A DNA stretch of 64,000 nucleotides from Streptomyces sp. CB01373 (GCF_002803075.1 NZ_NNBK01000023.1:62001-126000), one strand, 5' to 3'. Shown: positions 19,835 to 29,276, counted from the first letter of the stretch. Notes: generated by a model from the sequence alone, not told the origin. Numbers and translations: made by a program.

Positions 19835-20060
19835 GCTCGTGGAGATCTGTGCGCGGGCCGCCGCGGACATCGACGCGTTCCGCACTGCCGCACGCCGGGC
19901 GGACGCCGTGCACATCGACGCCGCCGAGCTGCTGGTGCTCACCTGCGACGCCACCGGCGTGAACATGATCCCGTCCGGATGGAGGGACGCCACCCGCACC
20001 ACCGCCGAAACCCACGCGGCGGCCGGCCCTCCCCAAGCATTTCGACGTCTGTCCATAAAG
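19835..20060 (+). pseudogene. ISKra4-like transposase fragment
   Basis: The frame reads EICARAAADIDAF, then AAELLVLTCDATGVNMIPSG. This strongly resembles the stretch around the first catalytic aspartate of ISKra4-type transposases common in Streptomyces. Neither the N-terminal half nor the C-terminal half is found. A preceding piece, AGKKMRARTQETLENYATG near 19790-19835, may belong to it. It is a dead fragment 70 nt upstream of the acyl-CoA dehydrogenase. Confidence 0.55.
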
Positions 20061-20130
20061 GGGCGCCTTGCGGCGCCTTTGCCTGCAGATGTCTCTGAAC
20101 GATGTTTCGCCCCGACAGCTGGAAGGTGCC

Positions 20131-21300
20131 ATGAGCGCGCGTCGTCTCTTACCGAACGAGGAGTCCCTTGACCTCATCAGACTGGTCCGGAAGATGGCGG
20201 CCGATGAACTCGCTTCGCGGGTGGATGCCGATGAGGCCAGCGACGCGTTCCCGCGTGACATCTTCAGGCTCCTCGGAAGCGTCGGCCTGCTCGGTTTGCC
20301 GTACTCCGAGGCATACGGTGGCAGCGGTCTGTCCTACGAGGTGTATCTGCAGGTTGTCGAAGAGATCGCGTCCGTGTGGGCTTCGGTCGGCGTAGGTGTC
20401 TCCGTGCACGTGCTGTCGTGCTTCGGGCTGGCGACGATGGGTACCGAAGAGCAGAAGCAGGAGTGGCTGCCCGCAATGCTCGGTGGCGAGCTGCTGGGTG
20501 CCTACTGCCTCTCGGAACCGCACGCCGGCTCGGACCCGGCCGCGATGCGGACCCGGGCCCGTCTGGTCGGCGATCACTACGTCCTGAACGGCGCGAAAGC
20601 CTGGACGACCCATGGCGGCCACGCGGACTACTACAAGGTCATGGCCCGCACCTCGGAGGAGCGCACGGGTATCTCGTGCTTCATGATCCCGGCTGGCACC
20701 GAGGGCCTCACCGCTGATGTGCCTGAACGGAAGATGGGTCTGACCGGGTCCACCACGGCGACCATGGTGCTCCAGGACGTCCGCGTCCCCGTCGAGCGGC
20801 GTGTCGGCGCTGAGGGCGGCGGCCTGCGCATCGCTCTCGCGAGCCTGGATTCCGGCCGTCTCGGTATCGCGGCCGTCGCGGTCGGTCTCGCCCAGGGCGC
20901 TCTCGACCACGCGATCGCCTATGCACGCGATCGGGAGACGTTCGGATCACGCATCATCGACCACCAGGGAGTCGCGTTCCTGCTCGCCGACATGGAGGCC
21001 GCAGTCTTTTCAGCACGTGCTGCGACCCTCCATGCCGCCCGGTTGAAGGACGCGGGACTGCCGTTCAGCCGCGAGGCGTCGGTCGCGAAGCTCGTCGCGA
21101 CCGACAACGCGATGCGTGTCACCACCGATGCGGTGCAGGTGCTCGGCGGGGTCGGCTACACGCGGGAGTTCCCGGTCGAGCGGTACATGCGTGAGGCCAA
21201 GGTGACTCAGATCTTCGAAGGCACGAACCAGATTCAGCGCATGGTCATCGGGCGGTCGCTAGCCAAGTCCAACAATGGTGACCTCACCCTGGCCCCCTGA
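20131..21300 (+). CDS. Acyl-CoA dehydrogenase
   Basis: This 389-residue FAD-dependent acyl-CoA dehydrogenase oxidises an acyl-CoA or carrier-bound acyl thioester at alpha-beta. Family motifs in order are LPYSEAYGGSGLSYE, the signature AYCLSEPHAGSDPAAMRTRA, a second FAD region YARDRETFG, QVLGGVGYTREFPVERYMRE, and the C-terminal QIFEGTNQIQR with the catalytic glutamate in FEGT. Length is typical. ATG 20131 has GGAAGG four bases upstream; the frame is open a little further upstream into transposon debris. It stands alone between IS remnants and the integrase region, so its pathway is unclear. It might have supplied an acyl starter for the NRPS, but nothing links them directly. Confidence 0.92.
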   Translation: MSARRLLPNEESLDLIRLVRKMAADELASRVDADEASDAFPRDIFRLLGSVGLLGLPYSEAYGGSGLSYEVYLQVVEEIASVWASVGVGVSVHVLSCFGLATMGTEEQKQEWLPAMLGGELLGAYCLSEPHAGSDPAAMRTRARLVGDHYVLNGAKAWTTHGGHADYYKVMARTSEERTGISCFMIPAGTEGLTADVPERKMGLTGSTTATMVLQDVRVPVERRVGAEGGGLRIALASLDSGRLGIAAVAVGLAQGALDHAIAYARDRETFGSRIIDHQGVAFLLADMEAAVFSARAATLHAARLKDAGLPFSREASVAKLVATDNAMRVTTDAVQVLGGVGYTREFPVERYMREAKVTQIFEGTNQIQRMVIGRSLAKSNNGDLTLAP

Positions 21301-22037
21301 GCTTGGCTCTGAAGCTGATCGGAAAATCGATGTCCGGGAGGGCAGGCGGCAGCATCCGGTCCGCGTGCGGACCGGTGCAAAAGGTGGCACCAGGCGTGGG
21401 CGCTCGGTGGAGCGTCGGCCCCTGAAGTTGAAGGGGCCCGCGTCCAGGCCCATGCTGAGCGAGGCACTGATCGCGCGAGGCCGTCGAAGTCGGCGGGGAC
21501 GCGGCGGCGGGTGCCGGCAGCGCGGATGGCGCAGCCCTGTTCTGTCGGCGCGAGGTGGACGAGGACGGCGGTGCCGTTCCCGACAGTTTCGCTGACGGCT
21601 TTGCCAGAGTTGGTCGCGCACCCAGGCTGAGACAGAGCCGATGAAGACTTCCCGTACGACCTCGCTGGTCCACCGGCTCAGGGCGCCGCGCACAAGTGGT
21701 CGGGAGCGGTAGCGGCGATTAATGACATGCACGGCATCAGGGCAACACCCAAGGCGTAGTTGACGCCTGGCCAACAGGACGCCCCCCTCGGCGTGCGCGG
21801 CCAGTGAGCCAGTACCACCAGCAGACGAAGAATCTTCTGGTGTCGTACTCGCCGAAGAGGCTGGGCTTCTTCTAGACACATGCGAAATGGCGCCTGACCT
21901 GGGTTTTCACCCGTCAGGCGCCCTTCGTGCAACCCGTTCTCGACCGGGCCCGGCTTGCGTGCTAACTCCCAATTCCTCCCACGACTGCACCCCTCCTGAC
22001 CAGTGCTTCCGGACCAGTCACGGACCAAACCCCCGGT
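21301..22037. other. No convincing gene; degraded sequence downstream of the integrase
   Basis: This 737-nt stretch between the acyl-CoA dehydrogenase and the integrase has several overlapping frames on both strands, none with consistent codon bias or a recognised family. Fragments on the minus strand around 21600-21860 look like former coding sequence with frameshifts. If the integrase element has an attachment site next to its integrase gene it would lie here. No tRNA or tRNA 3' end was recognised. Confidence 0.5.
21889..21922 (-). terminator. Strong hairpin downstream of the integrase gene
   Basis: Perfect 10-bp arms GGCGCCTGAC (21889-21898) and GTCAGGCGCC (21913-21922) enclose an extra GGG/CCC pairing with a TTTTCA loop. 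Read on the minus strand the stem is followed by ATTTCGC. It lies 116 nt past the integrase stop and is a good candidate for its terminator. Confidence 0.6.
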
Positions 22038-23432
22038 TCAGCCCTCGGGTACGTCACCCTGACTGACGCGCTGCCACTCGTTCATGGACTGCTCGATGAG
22101 ACGGTTCGCCTGCTCTCGAAGGCCGTCAAGGAACTTGGCGTAGTGGCGAAAGAGAACCTCGATGCTCTGGCCGGCGCGGCGGGCGCACTCGGCCGGGTCC
22201 ACTCCGGAGTAGAGCCAGAACGAGATCCCGGCGTGACGGAGATCGTAAGGCCGCTTGGCCAGGCGAGAAGTGCGCTCAGTACGGGTCAGGGCGTATTCCC
22301 GGGCCCGCGCCCATGTGATGCCGTAGGCGGCAGCGTCCACGTAATTGCCAGCCTGGTTCCGGAAAAGTCGACCGTCAGGTGCCACGTCGAACCGATTCAC
22401 ATGGGCACGCAGCATGCGTACGAACTGCGGCGGGATGGGAACAGGCCGCGTCGCGCTTGCCGCGCGACGCTTGAGCGAGTGCACCTCGTGCACCTCACCG
22501 TCGTCGGTCCACCCCTTGCCAGACGTGACGACCCCGCCCGAGAGATTCAGCATGCCCCATCCCGTCTTTGGCAAGTGGCATTGCTCGATCCGAAGGTGGA
22601 TGACCTCTGCTGGCCGCATAGCCGCGAAGTACATGCAGCCGAAGAATGCTTCAAGATGAGGACCCCGCCCCCGCTGGCGAGCAACGGCCTCGAGCAGCCG
22701 AAGCACCTGGGCCGGATTGGGAACGGCGGCCGGATCCACCTCCTCACTGACTGCTGGCGCTTGCCACCGGAGCCCTTTGAGGGGGTTCTCTGCGAAGTAC
22801 CCCTTCTCCACCGCAGTGTTGAGAGCTTCGTTGAATGCAGCCCTCTTGCGTCGGGCTGTTTTAGCCGCAGCCGCCTTGCCGTCCAGCTTGCGGCACATCG
22901 CATCGAGGGCCCGCCTCAGAACGTCGGCTTCCGCGAGGGCGCTGACCGGCAGCGAGTTGCGCTTCATCCAGTCCAGCGCATGGAGCCACTCCTCGGTGGG
23001 CTCGCACTCCCAAGCTTTCTTGTTGAATGCCCACGAGTACAGGGCACGCCGCAGTACCCGCGGATCGGAATATGCTGCGCCGGGGCGTACCAGGGCGGGC
23101 GTGACCGTAGCGAAGGCATCAGCCAGGGTGCGGCGGGTGTTCCCTGGCGTGCGCTCCCATCTTTGCTCGATGTATTCGTGCACCAGGTCGTACCACGTAG
23201 TGCGCTGCTTGATGGACCGCAACTCGGATGCTGGCAGACCTGTGTGCTCGTCAAACGGCTCACCCTCGCGCGCGGCTGTCATCAGCTTCGCACGCCGGCT
23301 GTCAGCAAGCGCGAACGCGATGAAGGACTCAGACTTCTCTCGCCCGTTAACCGTCCACCGAATCTGGAAAGGCTTGCGCCGGTCGGGGCGCTCACGTATC
23401 TCCCAGAAGCGGATGTTATAACTCATCGCCAT
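22038..23432 (-). CDS. Tyrosine recombinase / phage-type integrase
   Basis: This 464-residue integrase catalyses site-specific DNA strand exchange. It has an N-terminal arm-type DNA-binding part (about residues 1-90), a SAM-like core domain, and a C-terminal catalytic domain. Recognisable catalytic regions are MRPAEVIHLRI with the first arginine, RPYDLRHAGISFWLYSG with the second arginine and histidine, and LFRHYAKFL with the nucleophilic tyrosine. ATG 23432 overlaps the excisionase gene by 10 nt, typical of Streptomyces integrative elements of the pSAM2/SLP1 kind. No replication or transfer genes follow, so this is probably the stub of a larger element. Confidence 0.92.
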   Translation of the reverse strand: MAMSYNIRFWEIRERPDRRKPFQIRWTVNGREKSESFIAFALADSRRAKLMTAAREGEPFDEHTGLPASELRSIKQRTTWYDLVHEYIEQRWERTPGNTRRTLADAFATVTPALVRPGAAYSDPRVLRRALYSWAFNKKAWECEPTEEWLHALDWMKRNSLPVSALAEADVLRRALDAMCRKLDGKAAAAKTARRKRAAFNEALNTAVEKGYFAENPLKGLRWQAPAVSEEVDPAAVPNPAQVLRLLEAVARQRGRGPHLEAFFGCMYFAAMRPAEVIHLRIEQCHLPKTGWGMLNLSGGVVTSGKGWTDDGEVHEVHSLKRRAASATRPVPIPPQFVRMLRAHVNRFDVAPDGRLFRNQAGNYVDAAAYGITWARAREYALTRTERTSRLAKRPYDLRHAGISFWLYSGVDPAECARRAGQSIEVLFRHYAKFLDGLREQANRLIEQSMNEWQRVSQGDVPEG

Positions 23433-23620
23433 CCAGGCGTATCCCTTTCACAGGCATCCCACCACGCATCCAGATCGGCGCGGCGGCAGCGCAGTTCACC
23501 ATTGGGCAGCTTGATCATTCGGGGTGCCTGACCGCGAGCGCGCAGGCGATAGAAAGCCGACGGGCTCATCCTGATTTCCGCTAGGACCTCGGCGAGCTTG
23601 AGCGCAGGTGGACGAGCCAT
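23423..23620 (-). CDS. Excisionase-like helix-turn-helix protein
   Basis: This 65-residue MerR/AlpA-type small DNA-binding protein has SPSAFYRLRARGQAPRMI as the winged helix-turn-helix and LPNGELRCRRADLDAWWD as the wing and final helix. Such proteins direct excision together with a tyrosine integrase. ATG 23620 has GAGGA eight bases upstream; a longer open frame to 23695 lacks such a site. The 3' end overlaps the integrase start by 10 nt, so the two are coupled. Together they mark an integrated mobile element, though the other end is not visible. Confidence 0.85.
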   Translation of the reverse strand: MARPPALKLAEVLAEIRMSPSAFYRLRARGQAPRMIKLPNGELRCRRADLDAWWDACERDTPGWR

Positions 23621-25149
23621 TGATGTTTCCTCGGATGTTCCAGATATGTCGGCGGCCCAAGCAGCAGTGCTCGACTTGCACCCACTCCGCCGCAACTGAT
23701 GGGCAAACTCTGTCAGTTACGGGGACTACTGGTCGCCGACATGAAGGGCCATGGTGTCCGAACGGCTCCACCGCCAAGCACAGCCGCTGAGAACACCTCA
23801 ATGGTCGTCACGATCGCCGGTTTGGCCAACCGGCGATCGTGGTCTATGTTGCGCCCCGCAGGGCATCTCACGGACGATTGCAACGGACGAAACGCAGGGG
23901 CCCAGTCGGCGCGATCGGAGAACAAGGCCGCGCCATCCGTCACGAACACCCCGAGTCCGTTGTCAACGCGGTCGCACAAACACAGAGGCACAGCGCCGGG
24001 GAGGAGCGGCGCAATCCTCTCGCTCCGATGTGGTCCATACGTTCAGGGCACCAAGTGTCGAGCAGATGGGGGCGTTGAATCGGACCGATCGGAGAGCGGC
24101 ATTCGACAGGGGTGCTCCTTGGGTCGGGGCCTCCGCGATGAGGCCGAGCAGCGCGAGGTGTCGGACGTCGTCATGGCCGACGTGCAGGTCGGCCTGGAAT
24201 CCTGAATCCCGCCACTGACCTGGTATTTTCCGGGACGTTGTACGTTGACATATTCCCAGAGGAGGTTCCAGTCCTTCGGGGCTGTTTCTCGTCTGCCGTG
24301 GGCGAATGCCGAGCCGCGGGAAGGCCAACCAAAAGACGCAGGGGGCGTTCCGTCGGAGAAGAGGGGCAAGGCGTGCTCCTCCTTCACCTGACTCGGTCGC
24401 ACCGTGATGTCGATGTGCACGATGCCAGGGACCAGCCCGGACGAGCGGCCGACAACCTCCGAAAAGAAGGCGGCGGAGGTCGCCGGCTACGCTGCAGACA
24501 TACCAGTGGAGGGCGCAGGCAATTGGGGAGCGAAGTGAAACTGAAGAGCTACAACACCTGAGTGTCGGAGTGTTCGTGAGGGTTACATGGATCCCTCTCC
24601 AGTTCCAGGTCACGGCGCTGCACGGCCATGCAGGCAGTCGACACGGTACTGAGCCTCTGCTTGCCACTCGGTCGCGTGGCCTCATACGGGGCTTTGTAGG
24701 TTGCCATGCGCAACTCGCGAGGAGGAACTCGTATCCTTCGCACCTCGGTGACGTCCGTGCCGTACGTCTCGCGAAACTGGGCGTACTCGGTCTCGGTGGC
24801 CGCGTCGGCCGTCGTCATCTCCGCGGCCATAGAGTTCAAGATCCCACTCCGACGGCACGACGGCGACCCGCTTGAAGTCCATCAGTAGCGGACGGGCCGT
24901 CGTGCGGTCGACGTTCACAGGTCACGCACTCGGGTGTGCCCGCGGCTCTGTGCCCCCCGATGCCGCAACTACCCGTGACCGTCCTCGGACAGGGGCGTCG
25001 CCGCCTCGATGGCTCGGTGACCCGCATGATCACGCCGCTCTGTTTGGCGGATGGTCCGGCACGGGCCGGGATGATGCTGTTTCAGTAGCGTGACGTGTGC
25101 CCTTGACGGCTCGGTAGAGTCGCGGTAACTGAACTGGAGAGGTAATTGC
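23621..25149. other. Long region without a confident gene
   Basis: About 1.5 kb lie between the excisionase and cutA. Many short overlapping frames occur on both strands without steady codon bias. The only stretch with coding character is the minus-strand pair of frames at 24549-24918, listed separately. The region is probably decayed cargo of the integrated element. A promoter for excisionase and integrase should lie at its left end. Confidence 0.5.
24549..24918 (-). pseudogene. Possible frameshifted small gene
   Basis: GTG 24918 opens a frame reading MNVDRTTARPLLMDFKRV and on to VPSEWDLEL with good third-position GC. The coding signal then moves to another minus frame reading MAAEMTTADAATETEYAQF and on to ETYGTDVTEV, ending at 24549. 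Together they look like one product broken by a single frameshift near 24840. No family is recognised. The frames could also be two overlapping small genes or chance. Confidence 0.3.
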
Positions 25150-25470
25150 ATGGCCAACGAGATTGTGATCGCGCAGACGACCAGCGACAACGAGGATCAG
25201 GCGAAGGCGTTGGCCCGTGGCGCGGTCGAGAGCAAGCTGGCAGCGGGCGTTCACATTGATGCGCCGATCACAGCCTTCTACTGGTGGAAGGGGAAGGTCG
25301 AGACGGCGCAGGAGTGGCGGATCTCGTACATGACTATGACGGACCGTCTCCCGGCACTGGAGGCGTGGCTGCACGAGAAGCACCCCTACGACGTTCCCCA
25401 GTGGATCACGCTGCCCGTGACCGGCGGGTCGGAGGCGTACCTGTCCTGGGTTATCGAGGAGACGGCATAG
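25150..25470 (+). CDS. cutA: CutA1-like divalent cation tolerance protein
   Basis: This 106-residue CutA1 family member is a small trimeric ferredoxin-like protein linked to metal tolerance and possibly signalling. Family features are the start IVIAQTTSDNEDQAKALA (the usual VL.T.P..E.A..IA pattern), KLAAGVHIDAPITAFYWWKGK (the conserved AC.N....I.S.Y.W.G region), and the C-terminal WITLPVTGGSEAYLSWV. ATG 25150 follows GGAGAGG at eight bases. It stands alone, with a gap upstream and a convergent broken regulator downstream. The exact role is not known even for well-studied members. Confidence 0.9.
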   Translation: MANEIVIAQTTSDNEDQAKALARGAVESKLAAGVHIDAPITAFYWWKGKVETAQEWRISYMTMTDRLPALEAWLHEKHPYDVPQWITLPVTGGSEAYLSWVIEETA

Positions 25471-25541
25471 GTTCTGCGGAGCGCCGGGCCGCCCGTACGA
25501 CGGTCGCGTCCTGGGCTTACCCGCTTACTGCGTGTGGGGTC

Positions 25542-26422
25542 TCAGGATGCGAACTTCCGTAGATAGCGACCGAGTTCCTGCTCACTGTCAGGGAGCGACG
25601 AGGCGATAGTCGATGCGCGCTCCTTGCCCATCGTGTTGGGCTTGGCCTCTGCAGCTGCGACGAACTGACGTGACACGTCCACCCCTTGATCGACGTCACC
25701 CCCACGCAGTAGGGCCGAAGCGAGATCACCGAGGACCACGACGCCCCCGTCTGGTAGTCCGTCTCCGAGGCGGTCGACCGCGGTATCAGCTGTGGACGTG
25801 AGCTCGGGGCGCCTCAGCTGGCCGTACACGGACAGGGCCAACGAGTCCATGCGGTATGGGGTCACGAACCTGACCCATGCCTGCTCGCTGGTGTGGTCCG
25901 CGAAATCGTAGGCGAAGCGCGCTCGGTCTAACGCCTGGAGCGCCCCCACCTCGTCGCCGGCCGCCGCAGCTTCTTCCGCGTGCCTACCGAGGACCCAGGC
26001 GGCAGCAGTAGCGTTACCGTGGCCTCGCACGTCGTTGGCGGCTTGGGAGAGGAACTCCATCTTCGCCTTTGGCGTCAAAGCGCCGTAGCTGCTGTAGGTC
26101 AGGGCCAGAGCTCGGAGTGGAGGATGCCCGGCAGCCGCCGCGCACTGCGACGTGACCTTGTAGTAGGCGTTGGCTTTGTCGTGCTCCCCCAGGTCCCAGG
26201 CCACCCAACCGGCCAGAGCGGCGGTTTCCCCGGCGGCGATGGTGAGAGCGCCTTCGTGTTCGCCTGCACGAGGCAGGGCCGCAGTGATCGCGTCAAGATG
26301 CGACTCGACCGGGTCATGGTGTCCCGGCCGGAGACAGCGTTGATCGCCTCCGCCTGCTCCTCCTGTGTCCGGCCCGCCTCCTGCCGAAGCCGGAGGAGCA
26401 GGTCGGCGAACGGGTCTGGCAT
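25542..26422 (-). pseudogene. XRE-family regulator with TPR-like domain, broken by internal deletion
   Basis: ATG 26422 starts an HTH domain (MPDPFADLLLRLRQEAGRTQ, then EQAEAINAVSGRDTMTR) in one frame. Immediately afterwards the coding signal jumps to another frame reading VESHLDAITAALPRAGEHEG, GETAALAGWVAWDLGEHDKA and on to a normal end at 25542. The usual second half of the HTH and about 100 linker residues are missing. The junction is near 26315. The C-terminal part is the TPR-like domain of Streptomyces BldD-like/XRE regulators. A deletion fused the two parts out of frame, so no functional regulator is expected. Confidence 0.7.
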
Positions 26423-26466
26423 GAGTGTGACCTCTGTCGGTGGGCGGAATCCAATCATGGCCTCAA

Positions 26467-26518
26467 TTCCCCCCTTCAGTTTCCCCCTTGACATGATTTT
26501 CCCCCTCTGGATTCCCCT
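26467..26518. repeat. Four short TTCCCC direct repeats upstream of the broken XRE regulator
   Basis: TTCCCC-type runs start near 26467, 26481, 26498 and 26512, spaced about 14, 17 and 14 bases. On the minus strand they read as GGGGGAA boxes between 40 and 100 nt upstream of the regulator start. Regular spacing suggests an operator or autoregulatory site for the XRE protein, or for the divergent anti-sigma-type gene. Confidence 0.4.
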
Positions 26519-26553
26519 GGTCGACGGCGTCGCCGCACGGTGCCATAGCCCAC

Positions 26554-27063
26554 ATGACCAGGCTCCAAGAGGCGGCCCCGCCCGGCGGGGGCATCCGCAG
26601 CTGTGCGGCTACAGCAGGCGCGTCATGCGTCAGGCCGGCTCAGGAAGACGAGGCCGGCGCATGGGCGAGGGCAGAGGTACCGGCGGCATCCCATGCCTGT
26701 CAGGCGGCCCTTCTCCCCGACCTTGCGAAGGTCGGGGAGATGCGGCGCATAGCCAGGGCGTTCCTGCGGCGGTGCCGTGTTTCGGAGCCGGTGGCGGGGT
26801 TCGTCGTACTGGCCGTTTCGGAGCTGGTCACCAACGCCGTAGTCCACGGTGAGGGCGAAGTCGTGCTCCACATCACGGTGGCCGTCGACGTGGTGCGTGT
26901 CTCGGTAACCGACCACAACCCGGCGCCCGCTGTGCTCAAGGAAGCCGGACCCGACGGCGAATCGGGGCGCGGGATCCGGCTGGTCGATGCGATCTCAGAC
27001 GCATGGGAGAGCAACGGCGAGGAGACGTGGTGTGAGTTCCGAGACGCGAGGGCTGCAGCTTGA
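26554..27063 (+). CDS. RsbW-type ATP-binding protein (anti-sigma-factor-like)
   Basis: This is a 169-residue single-domain GHKL ATPase of the RsbW/SpoIIAB type. These Streptomyces proteins bind anti-anti-sigma partners or act as small serine kinases. The fold begins near residue 60. FVVLAVSELVTNAVVHG holds the N-box Glu and Asn, VRVSVTDHNPAP the G1-like region (D-x-N/S), and SGRGIRLVDAISDAW the G2 box. The first 50 residues are Ala/Gly-rich and probably disordered. ATG 26554 has only a weak ribosome site, so the true start may be further downstream. It lies divergent to the broken XRE gene. Confidence 0.85.
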   Translation: MTRLQEAAPPGGGIRSCAATAGASCVRPAQEDEAGAWARAEVPAASHACQAALLPDLAKVGEMRRIARAFLRRCRVSEPVAGFVVLAVSELVTNAVVHGEGEVVLHITVAVDVVRVSVTDHNPAPAVLKEAGPDGESGRGIRLVDAISDAWESNGEETWCEFRDARAAA

Positions 27064-27125
27064 GCCAGACCTCCAGTTGGTTCCCGACGATGCAAATGGC
27101 AAGCCGGGCAGCTCAGTCGCTTCTG

Positions 27126-27626
27126 TCATACAGGGCGCTCCGAGGGCCGTTCGCTTGCCTTCGCCCAGTAATTCGGTTCGAGCATCTCGCCGGGCCAGGC
27201 GGGCTGACGGATCGGGCCACGAGGCCCCATCTGTTCGAAGTACGGTGCCAAGTCGATCACGGGCGTTCCGTCTACAGCGTCGAGATCGGTGACCAACAGG
27301 TCCCGTCCCTCGACCTTGAGCAGCCGCGGGTAGCTGATCGCCAGTTGATTGGGACGCCGATGGTTGCGGTGGACGAAGGTACCGGTCGACGGCCAGTCCG
27401 GATTCCCGCGGGGGCTGCGTGCGTGGAGCTGGACGTCTTCCGGTCGCGCCAGGTGGAAGAGCCAGGTCACCGTCAGGTGGGAAAACTCTTCGATTCCCTG
27501 CAGCGTCTCAAGGGGGTACGCCTCGTTGAGTCGGATGACCGACTCGACTCCGCCCTGGTAATCGTCCTGAACGCGGGTGTGGCCCCCGACCACCGTTGCG
27601 ATCGATTCGACCTCGTAAGTTGCCAT
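27126..27626 (-). CDS. trmO: TrmO-like tRNA methyltransferase (TsaA/UPF0066 family)
   Basis: This 166-residue protein is of the TsaA-like beta-barrel family. Characterised members use SAM to N6-methylate threonylcarbamoyl-adenosine 37 of tRNA. Recognisable motifs are VIRLNEAYPLETLQGIEEFS (the family's I.L...Y.egL.gie.fsh.), VTWLFH, the SAM-site RSPRGNPDWPSTGTF (normally R..pr..PNPIGl) and DLDAVDGTPVIDLAPYF (L D.lDGTPVLDIKPY). ATG 27626 is preceded by AGAGGA. It is a stand-alone gene. Members at this similarity could act on other substrates, so the tRNA role is an inference. Confidence 0.85.
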   Translation of the reverse strand: MATYEVESIATVVGGHTRVQDDYQGGVESVIRLNEAYPLETLQGIEEFSHLTVTWLFHLARPEDVQLHARSPRGNPDWPSTGTFVHRNHRRPNQLAISYPRLLKVEGRDLLVTDLDAVDGTPVIDLAPYFEQMGPRGPIRQPAWPGEMLEPNYWAKASERPSERPV

Positions 27627-27698
27627 CGGCGCTCGTTCCTCTCTAACGGGGTCGCGTGTTCAGCAGCTGCCGTCAATAGCTGCGGACGTGCCCTGTGG

Positions 27699-29087
27699 TC
27701 AGCCTATGGCGCGCAGCATTTCCCGCGCCCGGCGGTCCAGTTCAGCGACGTGGCGGCCACCACGTTGCCGCACAGGCGAGAGGTCGCTCTGCATGCGGAC
27801 GATGACGTCGCGGGCGCGGCCGGACTGGACGCCAGCCATGGCGTCCAGTGCTTGTCCCCAGGTACCACATGCCTCATCGAGGCGTCCCTGCTGGACCTGG
27901 ACAGCACCGAGGTAGCCGAGGGTCACACTGTGGGTACGGGCATACTGCTGCCGCCGGCGGGTGGCGACGCTGCGCTGGAAATGCAACTCCGCGTCGAGAG
28001 GATTTCCCAGGTCCCGCAAGGCACACGCAGTCTCGTGGGCGAGGGAGGCTTCCTGGAAGAAGCTGGCGCGGTCGGGGGCGTCCTCGTTATCGGCACGTGC
28101 GAGGTCCCTCTCCGCGCGACTGATGGCCGCGAGAGTGCCGCGGCGGTCGCCGCCGGCGGCCAGGGCGCGGGCATGGACTACCGCGAGCAGGGCCTTCTCC
28201 CGCGAGCTGGCCTGGCCGTAGTGGGTGCGGGACATGGAGGCGTCGGCCAGGTCGAGCGCTCTGCGTGGGTGCCCGAGGTCGACTGCTTGATGGGCGAGGG
28301 CACGCAGGATGTGGCCGCCCAGCGGTCCGTCTGCGGCTTCGGCCGCAATGCGTGCGGCGAGGGTGAGGTAGCGCTGGGCGGTCCGATGCTCGGAGGCGTC
28401 GAAGGCCATCCAGCCGGCGAGGTAGGTCATCTCTGCCACGGCCGAGTACGTATCCCGGCGGTGCTGTTCCGTTCGGAACCTGCTGCCCAGGAGCGGCACC
28501 GCTTCGTCGCGAAGATGGCCGGCCAGGGCCGAGCGCCCCGAGGCTCCACCGCGCTGCTGGTCCCTCGCGGAGTAGAAGGTGGTCAGTTTGCGGACATCGT
28601 CGATGTCAGCCTGAGTCACCAGCCGGGAGGAGACTGCAGGGCGCGAGGCCGCCGCGGCCGGGGCGGCTGCCCACCATGGAGCGGCAGGCAGGACGAGGCC
28701 GGCGGCCGAGTACGCGGTGGTAGCCAACAGCTTGCGTCGGTGCATGTCCAGATCGTCGCTTCCCAGCTCGGCCAGCACGGTCAGAGGGTCGACGCTCCAG
28801 TCAGAACTACTGTCAGTGGATCCTGTCGGCCCATCTTCCAGTCCGAGGTCAGCGAGGGTGAGGCGTCGGCCGAGCCTGCGGGACAGCGTCTCACGCAGGA
28901 TATGAGGCGCTCGTCCACTGGGCTTCGTGCCCTGGACCCACATGGCGATGTGGGAGCGGGAAATGGCCTCCAGTTCGCGTACACCGCTCTCCGCGGCAAC
29001 GCGAGCGACCGCGGCGGCTGCTTGGGGCTGGGACCAGCCCGCTTCGCGCAGGAGCGCGGCAAGGGCGACGTTTCTCTCACGGGCCAT
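27699..29087 (-). CDS. Streptomyces-type regulator: HTH domain plus TPR-like repeats
   Basis: This is a 462-residue cytoplasmic regulator. Residues 1-100 form an HTH/XRE-like region (LREAGWSQPQAAAAVARVAA, then ISRSHIAMWVQGTKPSGRAP). A linker with a Ser/Asp-rich stretch and an Ala-rich hydrophobic part follows. From about 200 to the end, helical TPR-like repeats occur (TYLAGWMAFDASEHRTAQRY, LAHETACALRDLGNPLDA and others). Such proteins are numerous in Streptomyces, usually without known ligands. ATG 29087 is chosen because GAGGGG lies seven bases upstream; a longer frame to 29231 lacks a site. It is transcribed divergently from the 29277 gene, which may be its target. Confidence 0.8.
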   Translation of the reverse strand: MARERNVALAALLREAGWSQPQAAAAVARVAAESGVRELEAISRSHIAMWVQGTKPSGRAPHILRETLSRRLGRRLTLADLGLEDGPTGSTDSSSDWSVDPLTVLAELGSDDLDMHRRKLLATTAYSAAGLVLPAAPWWAAAPAAAASRPAVSSRLVTQADIDDVRKLTTFYSARDQQRGGASGRSALAGHLRDEAVPLLGSRFRTEQHRRDTYSAVAEMTYLAGWMAFDASEHRTAQRYLTLAARIAAEAADGPLGGHILRALAHQAVDLGHPRRALDLADASMSRTHYGQASSREKALLAVVHARALAAGGDRRGTLAAISRAERDLARADNEDAPDRASFFQEASLAHETACALRDLGNPLDAELHFQRSVATRRRQQYARTHSVTLGYLGAVQVQQGRLDEACGTWGQALDAMAGVQSGRARDVIVRMQSDLSPVRQRGGRHVAELDRRAREMLRAIG

Positions 29088-29276
29088 GTACTGCCCCTCG
29101 GTTCCGAAATGATCTTTGACGCCTTTGACGGCCTTGAGGGCCGCGTAGGCATACCCCCTGACAGGGATTCGCGGTTCGCTCAACGTAGCCGCAGGATCAC
29201 TCACCTTGCACGTCAGTTGCCTGCGGTGCACAGCGTTCCTCGATCAAGTTGGCTTGATTCACCTAGGAGTTGCGTC

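Noticed and set aside
21301..22037. Attachment site or tRNA end next to the integrase
   Set aside because: No tRNA acceptor/T-arm sequence or direct repeat partner could be identified by eye.
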